Source: Candolleomyces eurysporus
Taxonomy: Eukaryota > Basidiomycota > Agaricomycetes > Agaricales > Psathyrellaceae
Length of the DNA stretch: 50,212 bases
Reading direction: 5' to 3'
Assembly (NCBI GenBank): GCA_027579435.1
Contig: JANBPK010001511.1
Coordinates: forward strand, 1-50,212
Shown: positions 11,714 through 23,614 of the stretch, piece after piece
Position numbering within the stretch: position 1 is the first letter of the stretch
Layout: the number at the start of each line of letters is the position of its first letter
Made by a program: the position numbers and the translations under genes
The notes under the pieces: model-generated
The model's database searches: none
What the model was told of the DNA's origin: nothing
What the model saw: only the letters and a program-made list of their open reading frames with translations

Positions 11714-12253
11714 TTAGTGACCAGTGGCTCCGTAGTAAGGAGCCTGCGGCTGAGGGTGGACGTGATGTCCATGAGGGTGGTGGTGTGGGCCTGGGTACAG
11801 GGGCTCGTATTGGCCGCTGCCAACATCTGATTACGGGAAAGAGGTGTCAGTCAATGTCATGTTGAATAGCCTCCACCAGAAAGGATGACAGGTGGAAGGG
11901 AGAGAGAGATAGCTACAATACGCACATTGGAACCCTCCGTTTCCGTATCTCTCTTCAGCTTGCATCTTCTTGTAAATGAGCCAGAAGGCGTGAATGTGGC
12001 CTGGCAGGTAGCCAAGGCTGGATTTCTCGACGTCAGCTGTCTTTGGAATTGCCGGACAAAGACTGAATACGCACATCGTCAAAAGAATGTTAATCAGGAG
12101 GTCACAGCCGCAACCTGTGACCATCGCTGCTGCTGCAGGAGGGAAAAGGATCGCAACCTATTGAATTGCATAGTTTAGTCATTAATCTGTTCGCTGCTCA
12201 TTCAATCAGGTAAGGCTCACCAGAATAAGGAGAACGTCAGATGTCTTAACCAT
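11714..12253 (-). CDS. PMP3: Plasma membrane proteolipid 3 family (UPF0057)
   Basis: Small two-helix membrane proteolipid of the Pmp3/SNA family, which in yeast maintains plasma-membrane potential and cation tolerance. Four exons on the minus strand: 12253-12221, 12157-12075, 12017-11926 and 11826-11714, with matching phases, giving 106 residues. The start 'MVKTSDVLLIL' joins to 'FPPAAAAMVTGCGCDLLINI' and then 'LGYLPGHIHAFWLIYKKMQ', the signature of the family. After 'ERYGNGGFQ' comes a basidiomycete-type His/Pro-rich tail (about 38 residues, with runs such as 'PGPHHHPHGHH') that the 55-residue yeast Pmp3 lacks; the tail is more like the longer SNA paralogues. The G-alpha gene lies upstream on the same strand, about 0.7 kb away. 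Confidence 0.95.
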
Positions 12254-12969
12254 TGTTGTTCGTCGCTGAGGTCGTTCAGGCGAGGAGGTGGGAGATGGTG
12301 GTGGTCGTGAGCTGAGGAGCGATGAGGCTGCCACTCTCCAATGAGAACTTCGACTGCGCCGCGGTTGCACAGCAATGCGTCATTGAGACTCACGTGCTCA
12401 GTTGATCGCTGCGCTCGCGGAGTGTCTGCTTTTGGCAGTTACTCCCCTGTCGCGTTGCTGAGCGCTGAGGAGCTTTCCTTTATGGTACCACACTCGGGCT
12501 GGCCTGTATGCGTGTGGTACCCGCAAGATGATAGATGGTGTGGCTGGCTCGCATCTAACCGGGTCTTGAGAAGAGGTCGCATGCAGTAAGGACCCAGAGG
12601 AAAAGATGGGCCATGGCCGTCCCTCTTAGGACTATCGCAGTACAGGGTGCATGCTTGGAACTTCCAAGGGGATGCGTGTACAAGAAAGGCAAATCTTGAA
12701 CAGATCATGCTACGCTACAAGAAGAATACAGGTCGGGTACAGTGTCAATAATTTACTCAAGATTACACCGGGGGACGGGGTGACAGCGGTAGATATGTAA
12801 ATAGGCGAATAGGAAAACATAAGCGATGTGAATAATGACCTTGATTAAAAAAAATCCCAAAGGTATGCGAGCAAATGGGACGAACAAGACAGTACTAATT
12901 AGTATACAGGTCGCACAGGGTGGTCAGGGACAATGTGAGAAGGGAGCGAAGGAGAAGCGGAGCCCTGGA
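12254..12969. other. Intergenic: Pmp3 promoter and G-alpha 3' flank
   Basis: Both neighbours run on the minus strand, so this space holds the Pmp3 promoter near 12254 and the G-alpha 3' UTR near 12969. I see no coding exon. A short A-run lies near 12847. Confidence 0.5.
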
Positions 12970-15116
12970 TCACAAGACGCTTGTCTGTGAGAGGAACTTG
13001 ACCAAGATCATATCCCGGACTATGGTAATGGCGACGCAACGCATGAGTCTCCGTAGTTGTAGAATGGATGCAAAAACTTACTTCGGGTTATGACGCTTGA
13101 GGTAGCTTTCGTGTCCTGTGATAAGGTAGAAAACGTGGATTTAGTTACGACATGAAGATGGCGAGCGAGCGGTAATGAACTTACGACAGCGCAGGTCAGG
13201 TGTGGATGCAATTTCCTCTTCCGCGGCGAATGCTGCTGGTGCAAGGACACGAAAACATCCAGGAGGTCTGGAAAACAACGGAATAGTGGAAAAAATGCCG
13301 CTTAGCAACCGTGTCCCGCATGGCGTTCCCGCCGGAGGGAATACACGACAAAGTTTGACAAGAGTTGTGATGAAAACTCACATTTGGCTACCGGCTTCGT
13401 TTCGTTCGGCTTGTCGACGTATGAGGTCACGAACTGGGAGAATTGAATCCCGGACTTAAGTTTAGCAGCGAGGATGTCCAGTTTGTTGAGGAAGATGACA
13501 AATTCGAGGTTTGCTAGGATTTTGTTGCTGCATATTGTTTGCCAGAGTCGCAATGAATCGGTCTAGAGCACGAGTGTGAGCCCAAGTACTGGAAACGGGA
13601 TGATAGGGAGCGCGTGAGAGCCGGCGAACTCACCAGTCGGTTTACACTTTCATCCTCGGCGAGTACCTGATTGAAACCCGACATTGGGGCAAGGAAGATG
13701 ATGATATTCACTATCTCGGTAGTTAGCGGCAAATCGCAAGCTCCGGAGGCATGTACGTACCATCGTCAAAGAATTGGGCCCACGCAGCTAATGAATTCAA
13801 TTAAGGATGACGTCCAGATATGACAGGAAAAGCGCCTACCCCGCTGACTCCGACTGCCGCCGACGTCGTATATCGTCCATTCCCTTGCATTGGAATCCAG
13901 TTCCTTTTCGTCGACGATGACGTGCGCTTCAGGACCAACGGTTGTCACCCGTGCCTTCAATACATCCTCTATCAGGGGAAAGGAAGATGAGTAAACTGGA
14001 AGTCTAAGAGGCAAATTTAGAATTGCGACGCACCAGGTAGTGGCACATAGTCTTCTTCTGTTATCCGCGATGCTTCGTCGAGGAAACTGGGAGATTCGAA
14101 GCACAGATTAGCTCCAAAAGCGAAGTCGCAGCCTGAAACTCTGATGAAAAGCAAGACTCACAAGCCAGGCTGCTCTTCGAGAGCGATTTCTGCCGATTTG
14201 AGAGCTTGTTGCACTCCCCTATCGCTCCATAGCTTCACGATATCATCGCCGCATGCAGCAAGAACGCGTCTCGTCTGTCCAAGCTCAGAGGTATCGGAGG
14301 TGTTGGATGATGAACTCTCTTGAGAACGTCGGCCGCTGATCGCATTTTTCCAGCCGTACCCCGAGGGAACAGAAACTTCCGTCGCTCTCGCAGGATTGTA
14401 TTTTTGATTTCCTGCCGTTGCGTTGGAAGCGGCACCCGCGCCCATCCCAGGTGACCCAGCCAGGGCTCTGTTCAGAGTTTCTTCCACTTGGCGGAGAGGT
14501 GCCAAGCGTAAGACTAGCTTGCGAATCTCTGGGTTAATTTGGACGGGACCGCCTTCCAAAACGGTGGTTGAGGATTGGCCAAGGCTGCTCTCGCGCATTC
14601 CTGCGAGTCTAGAGGTGAGGAAGCTGAGAATGAAGTTGACGGAGCGGACAAGGTTGAGGTGAATAACAGGTCTCCATACTTCTGCCTTGTGTCGCGCGAA
14701 TACATATCGAAATTAGTAAACGATAGGATCGAGGTGGAGAAAGGGCAGAACTGACCTCTGACTGAAAGGCTTTTGGTGCAAAGAGAAGTTGGAAGTTCTT
14801 CAAGACTGTCGATTTGCCTGACTCTGCTTGGCCTAATGGATGATGTACGATGACGGCATACCGACTTCAATGGCTATCCCCCGACTCCAAAGCGCAGCAG
14901 CGACGCACCAAGTAATAGAATCTTTGCACCCAGCTTCCGCTTCTTCGTCTCCCTCTCCGCGTTCAGCTCTTTGTCAATCTGGTCGCTGCGTTTCTTCGCT
15001 AGCGCTTCTTCCTCTAGGCGAACCTTCCGTTGCTCGGGGGTCTCGTTTGCGGGGGGTGGTGGAGGCCATGAAGATTGGCTCGACGATGAAGACGATGACT
15101 TGAAAGTCCCTGGCAT
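12970..15116 (-). CDS. Non-canonical heterotrimeric G-protein alpha subunit
   Basis: GTP-binding signalling protein. Eleven exons on the minus strand: 15116-14909, 14832-14756, 14685-14162, 14086-14034, 13968-13840, 13787-13761, 13710-13634, 13562-13382, 13267-13185, 13115-13082 and 13019-12970. All phases agree, giving 480 residues. Motifs: P-loop 'GQAESGKST' (across exons 1/2), switch I 'DVLKARVTT' with the catalytic Arg kept, switch II 'DVGGSRSQR', 'FLNKLD' for guanine recognition, and 'TCAVDTKAT'. Oddities: the catalytic Gln after DVGG is Ser; there is no N-terminal MGxxxS myristoylation signal; the N-terminus is Ser/Pro-rich; a roughly 90-residue Ser/Gly-rich insert sits in the helical domain (exon 3); and the C-terminus ends 'FLSQTSVL' with no Cys near the end. 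The same open frame extends upstream to an ATG at 15386, but 'MPGTFKSSSS' fits relatives better. It probably belongs to the expanded lineage-specific G-alpha group of Agaricomycetes, not to the Gpa1-3 core. Confidence 0.95.
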
Positions 15117-18100
15117 CTTTAACGTAGGAGGCAATGTCCTGCAGGCAGTCCTATGGTCGTAGGTTCTTGGAGAGTCGTTGATCAGAGGGTAGTATGGGTC
15201 CGTTCGAATACACCTCTTCAGGTCTTGATAGATATAGATTCCCCGAATTTGATGGGCCCCGTTCTCAGGATCAACGCCACTCCGGTATGTATGTGCTTTA
15301 CCCCTCTCTTTTTGAGAGTTGTTTGGCTCGGGAGGACTAAAAAACCCTCCATCATCATCATACCTTCTTTTGCCGAGTTGCCCCATCTACAGGAGAGATT
15401 GATCAATGTGATTTATGGAGCAAGAATTTGGATTGGTTACTGACTTAGCAACAGCAAACTGGCAGAAAAAGTCCAATCACCGTTGAGGATTCGGAAATTC
15501 TTTGGGTGGAAAACGAACGTCATTTGGGGCCTCACCGTGATGAGCGTTACATGCCGGGTTTTCTGGCGAGATGGGGAACTCGGGGGACATCATTAGGTAG
15601 TTAGCTCTCACAGAACAGCGATGGAAGCATCGCTTTCCGGGCAATGTTACAGCGAGGCTCATGTTCTATACTCGACATGTCCGGTGTAGAAGGGAGCTAG
15701 GAGCCGTAACGTAACAGGGGGAGTCCGCTCAGTGATACGATTGATAGGCGAGATAGTTTAAAGTAGACTGACTGGGCGTATGAGGACGTCTACAAACGTC
15801 CACACAGGTATACACCGCGCCACGTCGCCGTTAAGCTGAAGTTTTACATACACCTCCTAGATTGAATAATGCGACCGAGATTATCTGTCGAGAGGATCAG
15901 ATGATGATCATGCTTTTGGGATGGTACTCACAGATCTCCTGCATGCAATGGGGTGAGTAAGCTAAGAGAGCCTCCCGACTTCCATATGCCCCATTTCAAT
16001 TGCTATAGAGCTGAAAAGGATCGCCAGCCGCGTGTTTCGACGGCTTGCGCCCCGGCATGATACCAGTGGAGAGGCGAGGTTAAAAACAGATAGTGTATTA
16101 GTGCCAGTGGACCGCCTTGCGGACAGGCTATGTATAGATGAAACTTGGTTACTCTAGCGAAGTTTTGCTGCCGTGAGTGAACCGATGAAGACGCTGTACG
16201 AAACAAATTGAAAACTTAAACTTTGACGATTCGTGGCCATACGAACGTGGGAAAGTCGTCAAGTAAGCCGAGCGTGCCCAGCACCTTAGCACCTCGAATT
16301 CAGTTTGTCAGGCAATCTCACCGATTACATTGAGCATAGATAAGACAGTGAATTGGCCGTCGTACGCATATTTCTCTTCCTTTTTCCTCGGAGTTCGCTT
16401 ACGAGAGCCAGTATAGATTGATGAGGTGAGATCGGACTGGGGCATGGAAGAGCCTACAAACCTCGTGCGCTGAAGAATCTTGGAGCCAGAAAACGGCCTC
16501 CGGGGTATTAACATTGAAATTGGGGTTCTGTTCTGGCTTTATTTTTTGACAGTTCTTGCATTCAACCACATGAAGTGGCAGTCTGAGTGTTCAGCGCCTG
16601 AATCAGAATCTGCCAGTCTGTCAGATGTCGACACCGCTCCTGCTCCCAGTACAGAACTTGCCCACTTCTCCTGACGCGAGGTATGTGCGAGAATAGCTAG
16701 ACTGCATCATCTCCATCATCGACCTCGAGATGGCTGACGGATGTTATCAAATATTTCCTGTTTCTCGAGAGGCGTTATCGGCTGTTCCTTCGAATTCCAT
16801 ACATATCATGCTACCGTCCCTCGCGAGAACTCGCAAGTTTAGCCTCACAACGTGTCCATGGAGCTGCATTCTGATTAAAGTTCTCCCTCTATATTAGATG
16901 AACTGCGTCTGCGGCGCTCTCGCAACCATCAGTTGGCGAGACTGCGCAATGGTCAACTCTTCTCTTCTTCAGCGAGGTCGGTCAGCTAACCTCCGTGGGC
17001 GCCGGCGTCAACGGGTTATAGCTGTATCACAATCAATACCTTAGTGGCGCCCCCTCAGGCTAGTACCATTCAGTGATTCATTCACTGAGTTTGAATGCGC
17101 TTCAAAACTTTCAAGCAACTTGCGGTCTGAATGTTGATCAGATGAAAACGGCGACCTTTTCTGTCTCTGTCTCACACATTTGGTGAGTCTTGATGGAATA
17201 CTGATACCTTTTAGATTCTTCTCTGCCGCTCCTCTCCGCAGGTAGGTATGATTCTCCACTCGGGCTCCAAGGAAGGCGAAACTTTGCCTAGATTATGCCA
17301 CTCAACGTAAGTCACTCAGTGCTTCAATGCTTCGACTTCGTTTCTATGATGCATCATAGTTCCCTCTCTTCTCCGACACGGACGAAACAGGATCGCACTA
17401 GTCGTGAGATGTCTTGCAGGACGAGAGTCTAGCACCTCCTATCGTATCAACGTCTGTCATGACGCTCCGCTGACTGACTTTGCTAAGCCAGATAGATCCG
17501 GGCACTCGACATTCACGGAGAGCCATGCAGATATGCAAAAGCATTTCGACATCCATTGATTGATGCGTAGAGATCGCAACATCTCTGCCGTTTTTCCCTA
17601 AAACGTATGACTGCTAGGCGAAAGCTATACTAGCAAACATTGGGCCCCTCGGTCAGGTGAGTGCTTTCTGCCGTCCCTGTTTACGATATTGACCAGTGAT
17701 AGGTTAGATTCGGATGTGTTTAGCCTGATATTAGCTGACTTTGATTCCGTTTTCAAAACATGACAGAACTCTAAGGGCTCTCTTGAGCGCGGCTGTGTTT
17801 GATTAGTCGCTGCAACTTCATAATCGCCAGCGTCCGGCCCCGGTGGCAAGGCTCTGAGAGAGGTAAAAAGGGTCACAAATCACGTATTGACATGGGAAAG
17901 CTAGCAACATGGCCTTTTATTAAAGGATGTACACCGCTGAAGATCACCCGCCTTACAGCATCCCCATCCAAATTCGCAGTGGTCCTGTGACACCGCGATC
18001 TTCTCTTCCCATCCAATCAGATAGATTTTCGCCCTACTTGTTCGAAAACAGTATACCAGTTGATCACGAGTCCTTCGAGCATCAGGTACCGGTGAACTCT

Positions 18101-18781
18101 TGCTGATTTTCACTGCCCCTTCAGAGAAAGGAAGTCTTAGTGCGAGACCTTCAACTTTGCTTCCTAGTAACCCAGCTCCCAGCACCTCATTCACCTTGGC
18201 TTCGACAATGATATCATGCACGCGAAATTCATGATCATGTTGTCATGTTGGCAGATCTACTGAGCCCACTGTATGCCGACTGCCTCAACTCGTTGTTGCA
18301 CTCTATACCCACCGCCTTTCCCGAAGGGTCACCCAGGTCTGCGAAATGCGATAATCGTTGACAGGGTATGGTCCCGAGGGCGTGCGTTATCATACACCGT
18401 GGAGGCTATTATTAGCTTTTCCTCTCCGTAATGCCCGGGCGTATCAAGTCCCTCGATGTAGTGAATCTCGCACCCGCAGCCGAGAGGTTAGCGCCCATCA
18501 TGTCGGGACCGAGCGCGCATTGACCATATTTGGTTGTGTCGGGAGTCCAAAGTGATGCAAACAACCTTCCTTATTTGGCGAACAATGGCGGGCAGCGCAT
18601 CATTTGGTAGCAACCGGGCGGTTATTGTCCTCACAACAAAAGAGCTCTGGTCGACAATGCAGCTAATGGTGGCCAACGGCGAGCGAGGGATAATCGACGC
18701 TGTGCAGACAAGAATGCACCTCGTTACTCTTTCTTCCCTACCACGACCTTCACGATTTCGTTCTCCCCCTCGTTGCTCGCG
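15117..18781. other. 3.7-kb stretch without a supported gene
   Basis: I see only short open frames on both strands, none with recognisable motifs or a coherent splice chain. The left end is the G-alpha promoter and the right end the promoter of the furin-repeat gene. A tentative minus-strand frame at 17901-18221 has no family resemblance. It may hold non-coding transcripts or decayed DNA, but I cannot support either. Confidence 0.45.
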
Positions 18782-21675
18782 ATGTTCGCGAGATCCTTGC
18801 TATTACCCATCCTAATTTCGCCTCTACTGGCCTGTAAGTTGCTAGTCACGATGTCTCGGTTCTTACTAACGAAACTTCAGATTCACAAAATGCTTCAGAA
18901 CCAATAGTCGTCTGCGTGCCAGGCCAATGCCTTCAAGGATACACCAATGTGACCAGTGAGTATTAGTTGTCTTCGTAGCTCCCTCGTCGATTCTCATTGC
19001 TTTCTAGTCGGCGCCACATTCTCAGCACGAGATTTTCCATCAAAGCTACGCCTTCTACCAGGCCGATACGACCAACAAACCAACCCTCAATATCTTCACG
19101 ACGTCCTCACATCTTCCTCCGTTTCAAGCGTCCCGTCGACGGGCTTCCCCGATTCCACCCAGCTTCCTCTCGATCTCCAACTCCAAAATGGTCTTGCAAT
19201 CTACTCCGAGCCGCTATACTCTGGCCAGTCTGCATTCACTTCACTTCCTGATACCCCAGTCGCCAACGCATCGGTACCCATGTCCGCAAAGGCCATCGCC
19301 ATCTCCAACAACCTCGTCGCGTCTGTGACCGCAGGCTCCAACACCCGTCTCGTCCTCTGGGAATCGGTACCAGATATCAGCCAACTCCCGCCCAGCGCTG
19401 CCGGCTCTCTTTCCCTCAACAATCTCGAATCTGCAGCGTGTTCCCCAGCATGCGCGGGAGGAGGTATCTGTACAGCCAGCGGGACCTGCAAGTGCGCCCC
19501 TGGCTTCACAGGCTCGTCATGCGAGCAATGTCTCTCCGGTTTCTTTGGGCCCAATTGCCAAGCATGTCCCTCCGACTGCGAGAGCTGCGACGAAGGGATC
19601 TCAGGGACTGGACGGTGCCTCAAGCAAACGATACCGAATGCTCCGTCGACTTGCAACTGCGTGAATGGAGTGTGTGGCGCGAATGGGCAGTGTCAGTGCA
19701 CGACGGGTTTCGAGACGGCTGCGAATGGGCAGGCTTGTGCAAAGTGTGCAGATGGATTCTTCCTCACCTCGACTGGTGACTGCAAGGGTACACCCCACTG
19801 ATTTATATGTTGAATTCCTTCCACTAATCTTGCCTTTTTCGAACCTTTATAGCCTGTGGGCAAGGTTGCCAACGGTGCTCAGACACCACAGGTGCCTGTG
19901 TCTCCTGCAAATCTGGATTCGTGCAAGACACTGCCGACCGAACCAAATGCAGCCCTCCTACTCAATCTACGCAATCCGGCCAGATCTGCCCCTCCGGAAG
20001 CTTTGCGAGCGGGAACCAGTGTGTTCCTTGCGACAATGCCTGCGAAACGTGCTCAGGACCCACCGCGAACAGCTGCACAACTTGTACTCGTGGACAATTC
20101 CTCGTTAATGGCGTTTGCGTTGGTGTGAACAGCGATGGAATATGTGCAGGTACCAATATGATTGCGGATAACCTCAAGAAGGAATGCGACAGTAAGTTCA
20201 CTTAACCCCATGCACTAGATGCCTTTGGCTCATTGATTCGTAGGTTGTGGTGCCAAGTGTACCTCTTGTCGGATCCCCAATTTCAGCGCTGCCTCCACTG
20301 TTGACGCCCGACAGTGTACAGGTTGCGTTCCAGGCTCCTTCCTGTCCAACGGAAATTGCGTCGAAAAATGCCCCGATGGTACCTTCGTCGATTCCGACAA
20401 CCTTACCTGCAGAGGTTCGTACGCCCTCCCAACGAATGTCGCGTCACCCAATTGACTTTTTCTCAATTTTAGCTTGCGATTCATCATGCGGCACCTGCTC
20501 CGGTTCTGCCAATTTCTGCGTCACATGCCAGAACAACCAGCTAGCCTCCAACGGACGCTGCGTGTCCTCATGTCCAACCTCCACCTTCTCCTCCTCCGGC
20601 AGCTGCCTCACCTGCCATCCCGACTGCTCTTCCTGCTCTGGTGGCGCCTTCAATCAGTGCACCAGCTGCCCTTCTAATCGGCCCGTTCTCGTCAACGGCC
20701 GTTGCCTCCCAACCTGTACCAAGACTCAGTACTTCGACAACGCCAGTGGAACGTGTCAAGCCTGCGTCTCTACTTGCTCAAGCTGCTCGGGTCCGGGATC
20801 AAGCAACTGCCTTGCATGCTCCAGCTCGACCAACGTATTACGCCAGGGTCAATGTGTCTCTGCCAACTGCGAAGGCTCGACGAGCGTTATCCCAGGCTTG
20901 GGGGTGTGCTTGTCAGAGTTGGTCGTCGTTCCGAAACCGAGTGGAACGAGCACCCCTGTTCCGCTCCCTACCGTCACAGGGTTGGAAACCCCGACGGCTG
21001 TGAAGAAGTTCAAGCTCGAGTGGTGGCAGATCCTCCTCATGGCTTTGGGCTGCGCGTTCATCTTTATACTCTTCATCTGGTGTTGCAGGAGAAGACAGAA
21101 GAAGAAACGTGCAGAAAAGACAACCTTGTTCGCCGCTGGCGCCGTACCCAGTCGAGGAGGGTCAAATTGGAGGTGGAAGCTGATACGGTGGGGTGAAAAG
21201 CTGTTTGGGCATCGCAAGAGCACCAGAACCACCGTGTCGAAGAAGAAGATCGTCGTGGTTCACCCATATTCGGCAGACGATGACGCTTACAAGCTGAACA
21301 ATTTACGGGCCGCCGAGGAGGGAAGGCCACCATACATTTCTNCCCCCTATGCCTTCGACCTCTCTGAGAGAAGAAGAGGACATGGTCGACCTCATCGGAT
21401 CGTACAGCCAAACTCGCAAGGCTCCCAAGCCCGCAGACACCAACAGTTTTGTAGGGGAAGGCGGCGGCTACTTGCTGCCGCAGTCCCCGAGAAGGCCGTT
21501 AAGCGAGTCAAGCCAAATCTCGGCGGAGTCGATGTACTCGCAGATGACTGGGATGCCTCACCGAGTTGCGGACCCAAGACAGCCGGTGAAGAGGGAGCTG
21601 ACTAGCAAGTTCTCAATGAGCACTATGGGTTCGAAGGTGCAGCCGAGTCGGAGCAGGAACCCATTCTGGAAATGA
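18782..21675 (+). CDS. Type I membrane protein with furin/EGF-like cysteine repeats
   Basis: Predicted surface or secretory-pathway protein. Exons: 18782-18833, 18881-18955, 19008-19787, 19853-20191, 20244-20414 and 20473-21675, all phase-consistent. The start 'MFARSLLLPILISPLLAYS' is a clear signal peptide. A lumenal domain of about 180 residues follows, then 'CSPACAGGGICTASGTCKC' (EGF-like) and a long series of CxxC-type furin-like repeats ('CDNACETCSGPTANSCTTC', 'CDSSCGTCSGSANFC', 'CVSTCSSCSGPGSSNC'). One membrane segment ('WWQILLMALGCAFIFILFIW', near 21021-21080) is followed by a basic stop-transfer stretch 'CCRRRQKKKR' and a Ser-rich cytoplasmic tail. The frame breaks at the N at 21342; dropping that base joins the tail that ends at 21675. 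Similar proteins are common in basidiomycetes; a wall-sensing or protein-processing role is only a guess. Confidence 0.87.
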
Positions 21676-22249
21676 GGTGACTGCCTTGTACTCGCTCTGC
21701 TTCGGGCTGACTTCTTTCGTTTCATTCTCATCCTTTTTCTCTCCCTAATTCATTATGTTATTTTATTATGTCTTGATTTTTCGTTCTCTCTCATATCCTG
21801 CTCTTTTCATGAACTTTATGACAACCCACGCACACGGACGGACACGCTACTAGGAACACTCTGCACATACGATACCCTCTCTCGCATCTTTATTATGACA
21901 CTTATGTATCCTTCCCAGCTCACTGTATAGTAGTAACATTCATTGCCTACTGTAGATAATTCTCTGGAACCTGTTTGAACCGCCTTGTAGCATACGATTT
22001 AGATTGTAATATGAGATGTTGAGCCGCCTGCTCTTCATAGTCACGGCTTTGCCATTGCGGTGAGCGTAGAATGGGAACGATACCAGGGAATCAAGCAGGC
22101 ATTTATAGGACAAGTTAACCCATGCTTAGACCCTCCCTCAGGGCTAGGGTGATAAAGCAAGGTCACGATAATAACAGAAGGGATTCAGCGTCGTCATGTT
22201 ACATAAGATTGAATATATAATATGTTCCTAGTCCTGAACACGCAGGGGG
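21676..22249. other. Convergent intergenic region
   Basis: The furin-repeat gene (+) and the F-box gene (-) end toward each other here. The sequence after 21676 is T-rich on the plus strand, as expected for a 3' UTR. No coding exon is seen. Confidence 0.6.
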
Positions 22250-23614
22250 TCATATCTCCATCGATACCTCCCAGTCAAACGGCATATACCTGAGCTCCCT
22301 GCACATTTGCTCTGGCCACTCGCGACAATCTGTTTCTTCCGTTCTCAATGCCTCGATAATATCTCCGCCTTTCGTTGCCCATTCTACGAAATCAATTGTC
22401 AGCGGTGCACTGGGATGAAGAAAAGGAAACAACTGTAGCTCCCACCATCTTCAGTCAAGTCCCGATCGTATCCATAAACGAAGAAAGGCCTGGGATTTCG
22501 CTCGATAAAGCTGTTAAATCTTCTCCTCATCCGGAGTCCTAAGAGCACATTCAGCTTTATCCATGAGTTATTTGCAGGAAGGGCTCCTACCAAGCGCGTA
22601 AATCTCTCTCTTAAGCCTGCAATAAGATTATGAGAAACGATCGTCAAGGAGTCGGAGCCAGAATTAAAGCCCACCTCTCAAAGCGCCGCGTATAAGTGAG
22701 AGCCTTAAACGTAGCTTCAGCTGTAGCTCTACACTGATCCGAGTACTGTGTCCACAACGTTAGCATAGAAATAGCATCCTCAGAGATCTGGAAGACGTAC
22801 TTCGCCTATTTCGCGGCCCGGAACACGGTGGCACATGCTTTCTTCTACCCATCGCTTCTTCTCTCCTCGAGTTCGTCGCATCTCATACTGCATCTGCAAT
22901 GCCTTTCCACCAAGCAGAGAATAAGTGCTTTTCTGGCGTGGAATACGTAGGAGAGGGTAGATATCTGGGGAAATCCCAAGTCGCTTGAGATCGTCCATGG
23001 TGCCCCAACTGTAGTGAAGAGGCCGGTGTTCCTCAACGGAGCGCGGATAGAGAAAAGGAAATATTACTTACTATAGGTCTCTCCAGCATTCGTAACACAC
23101 AGTGATACGATCCTCGTAGTATCGATGCAAGTCTTCAAATGTCTCGCAATCCGCCTGGAAGTAGGATGTGTAAGTTACGAGGAATGAGTACTATCTGCGG
23201 AGGCGGGCAACTTACTCCACACTCAAAGCAGTAGTGTCCAAGCATAAGAGCTGCATATGCAGGCTCTGATAGACCCGGACGCCTTGGGGGAAGTCCTTCA
23301 ACCGTCGCGAGGGCTGGACCCCAGAGTCTTCTCAGCCCGTCACGTTTCAACAAAGTGGTCATGAAGGTTGTTGACGTTCTCATCAAGCTCACAAGCTCGT
23401 ATGCGGTCAGGTGGCAGAAAATCTGGTTCGGCAGTTGAATTGGGTCAGTTTGGCATTTATTCGAGACGCAGGAGTCTAAGGGCTCGCAAACCTGCTCGAG
23501 AATCTCCACAGGCATGGTGGTAAAAAGATCAACTCGCTTTCGCCTCTTGATTACTTGTCCTTTGAGAGGGTGGGGACGGCGGCCGGCTTTACGCTGACGC
23601 TTGTCTTTGCACAT
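22250..23614 (-). CDS. F-box protein with paired CxxC/CxxxC cysteines
   Basis: Predicted substrate adaptor of an SCF-type ubiquitin ligase. Exons on the minus strand: 23614-23492, 23422-23216, 23154-23072, 23008-22801, 22745-22675, 22609-22446 and 22383-22250; total 329 residues, with the exon 6 acceptor chosen to fit phase. After a basic start ('RKAGRRPHP', 'KRRKR') comes an F-box, 'MPVEILEQ' joined across an intron to 'IFCHLTAYELVSLMRTST'. Then 'LSEPAYAALMLGHYCFECG', 'ADCETF' and 'VCYECWRDL' give Cys pairs that could bind zinc; this arrangement is common in Agaricomycete F-box proteins. The remaining ~190 residues have no motif I recognise. The intron at 22746-22800 has a good TGCTAAC branch site. 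Confidence 0.78.

Noticed and set aside
15117..15386. In-frame N-terminal extension of the G-alpha gene from an ATG at 15386
   Set aside because: The added 90 residues look like translated 5' UTR, and relatives of this type start at the Ser/Pro-rich segment. Kept as an alternative only.
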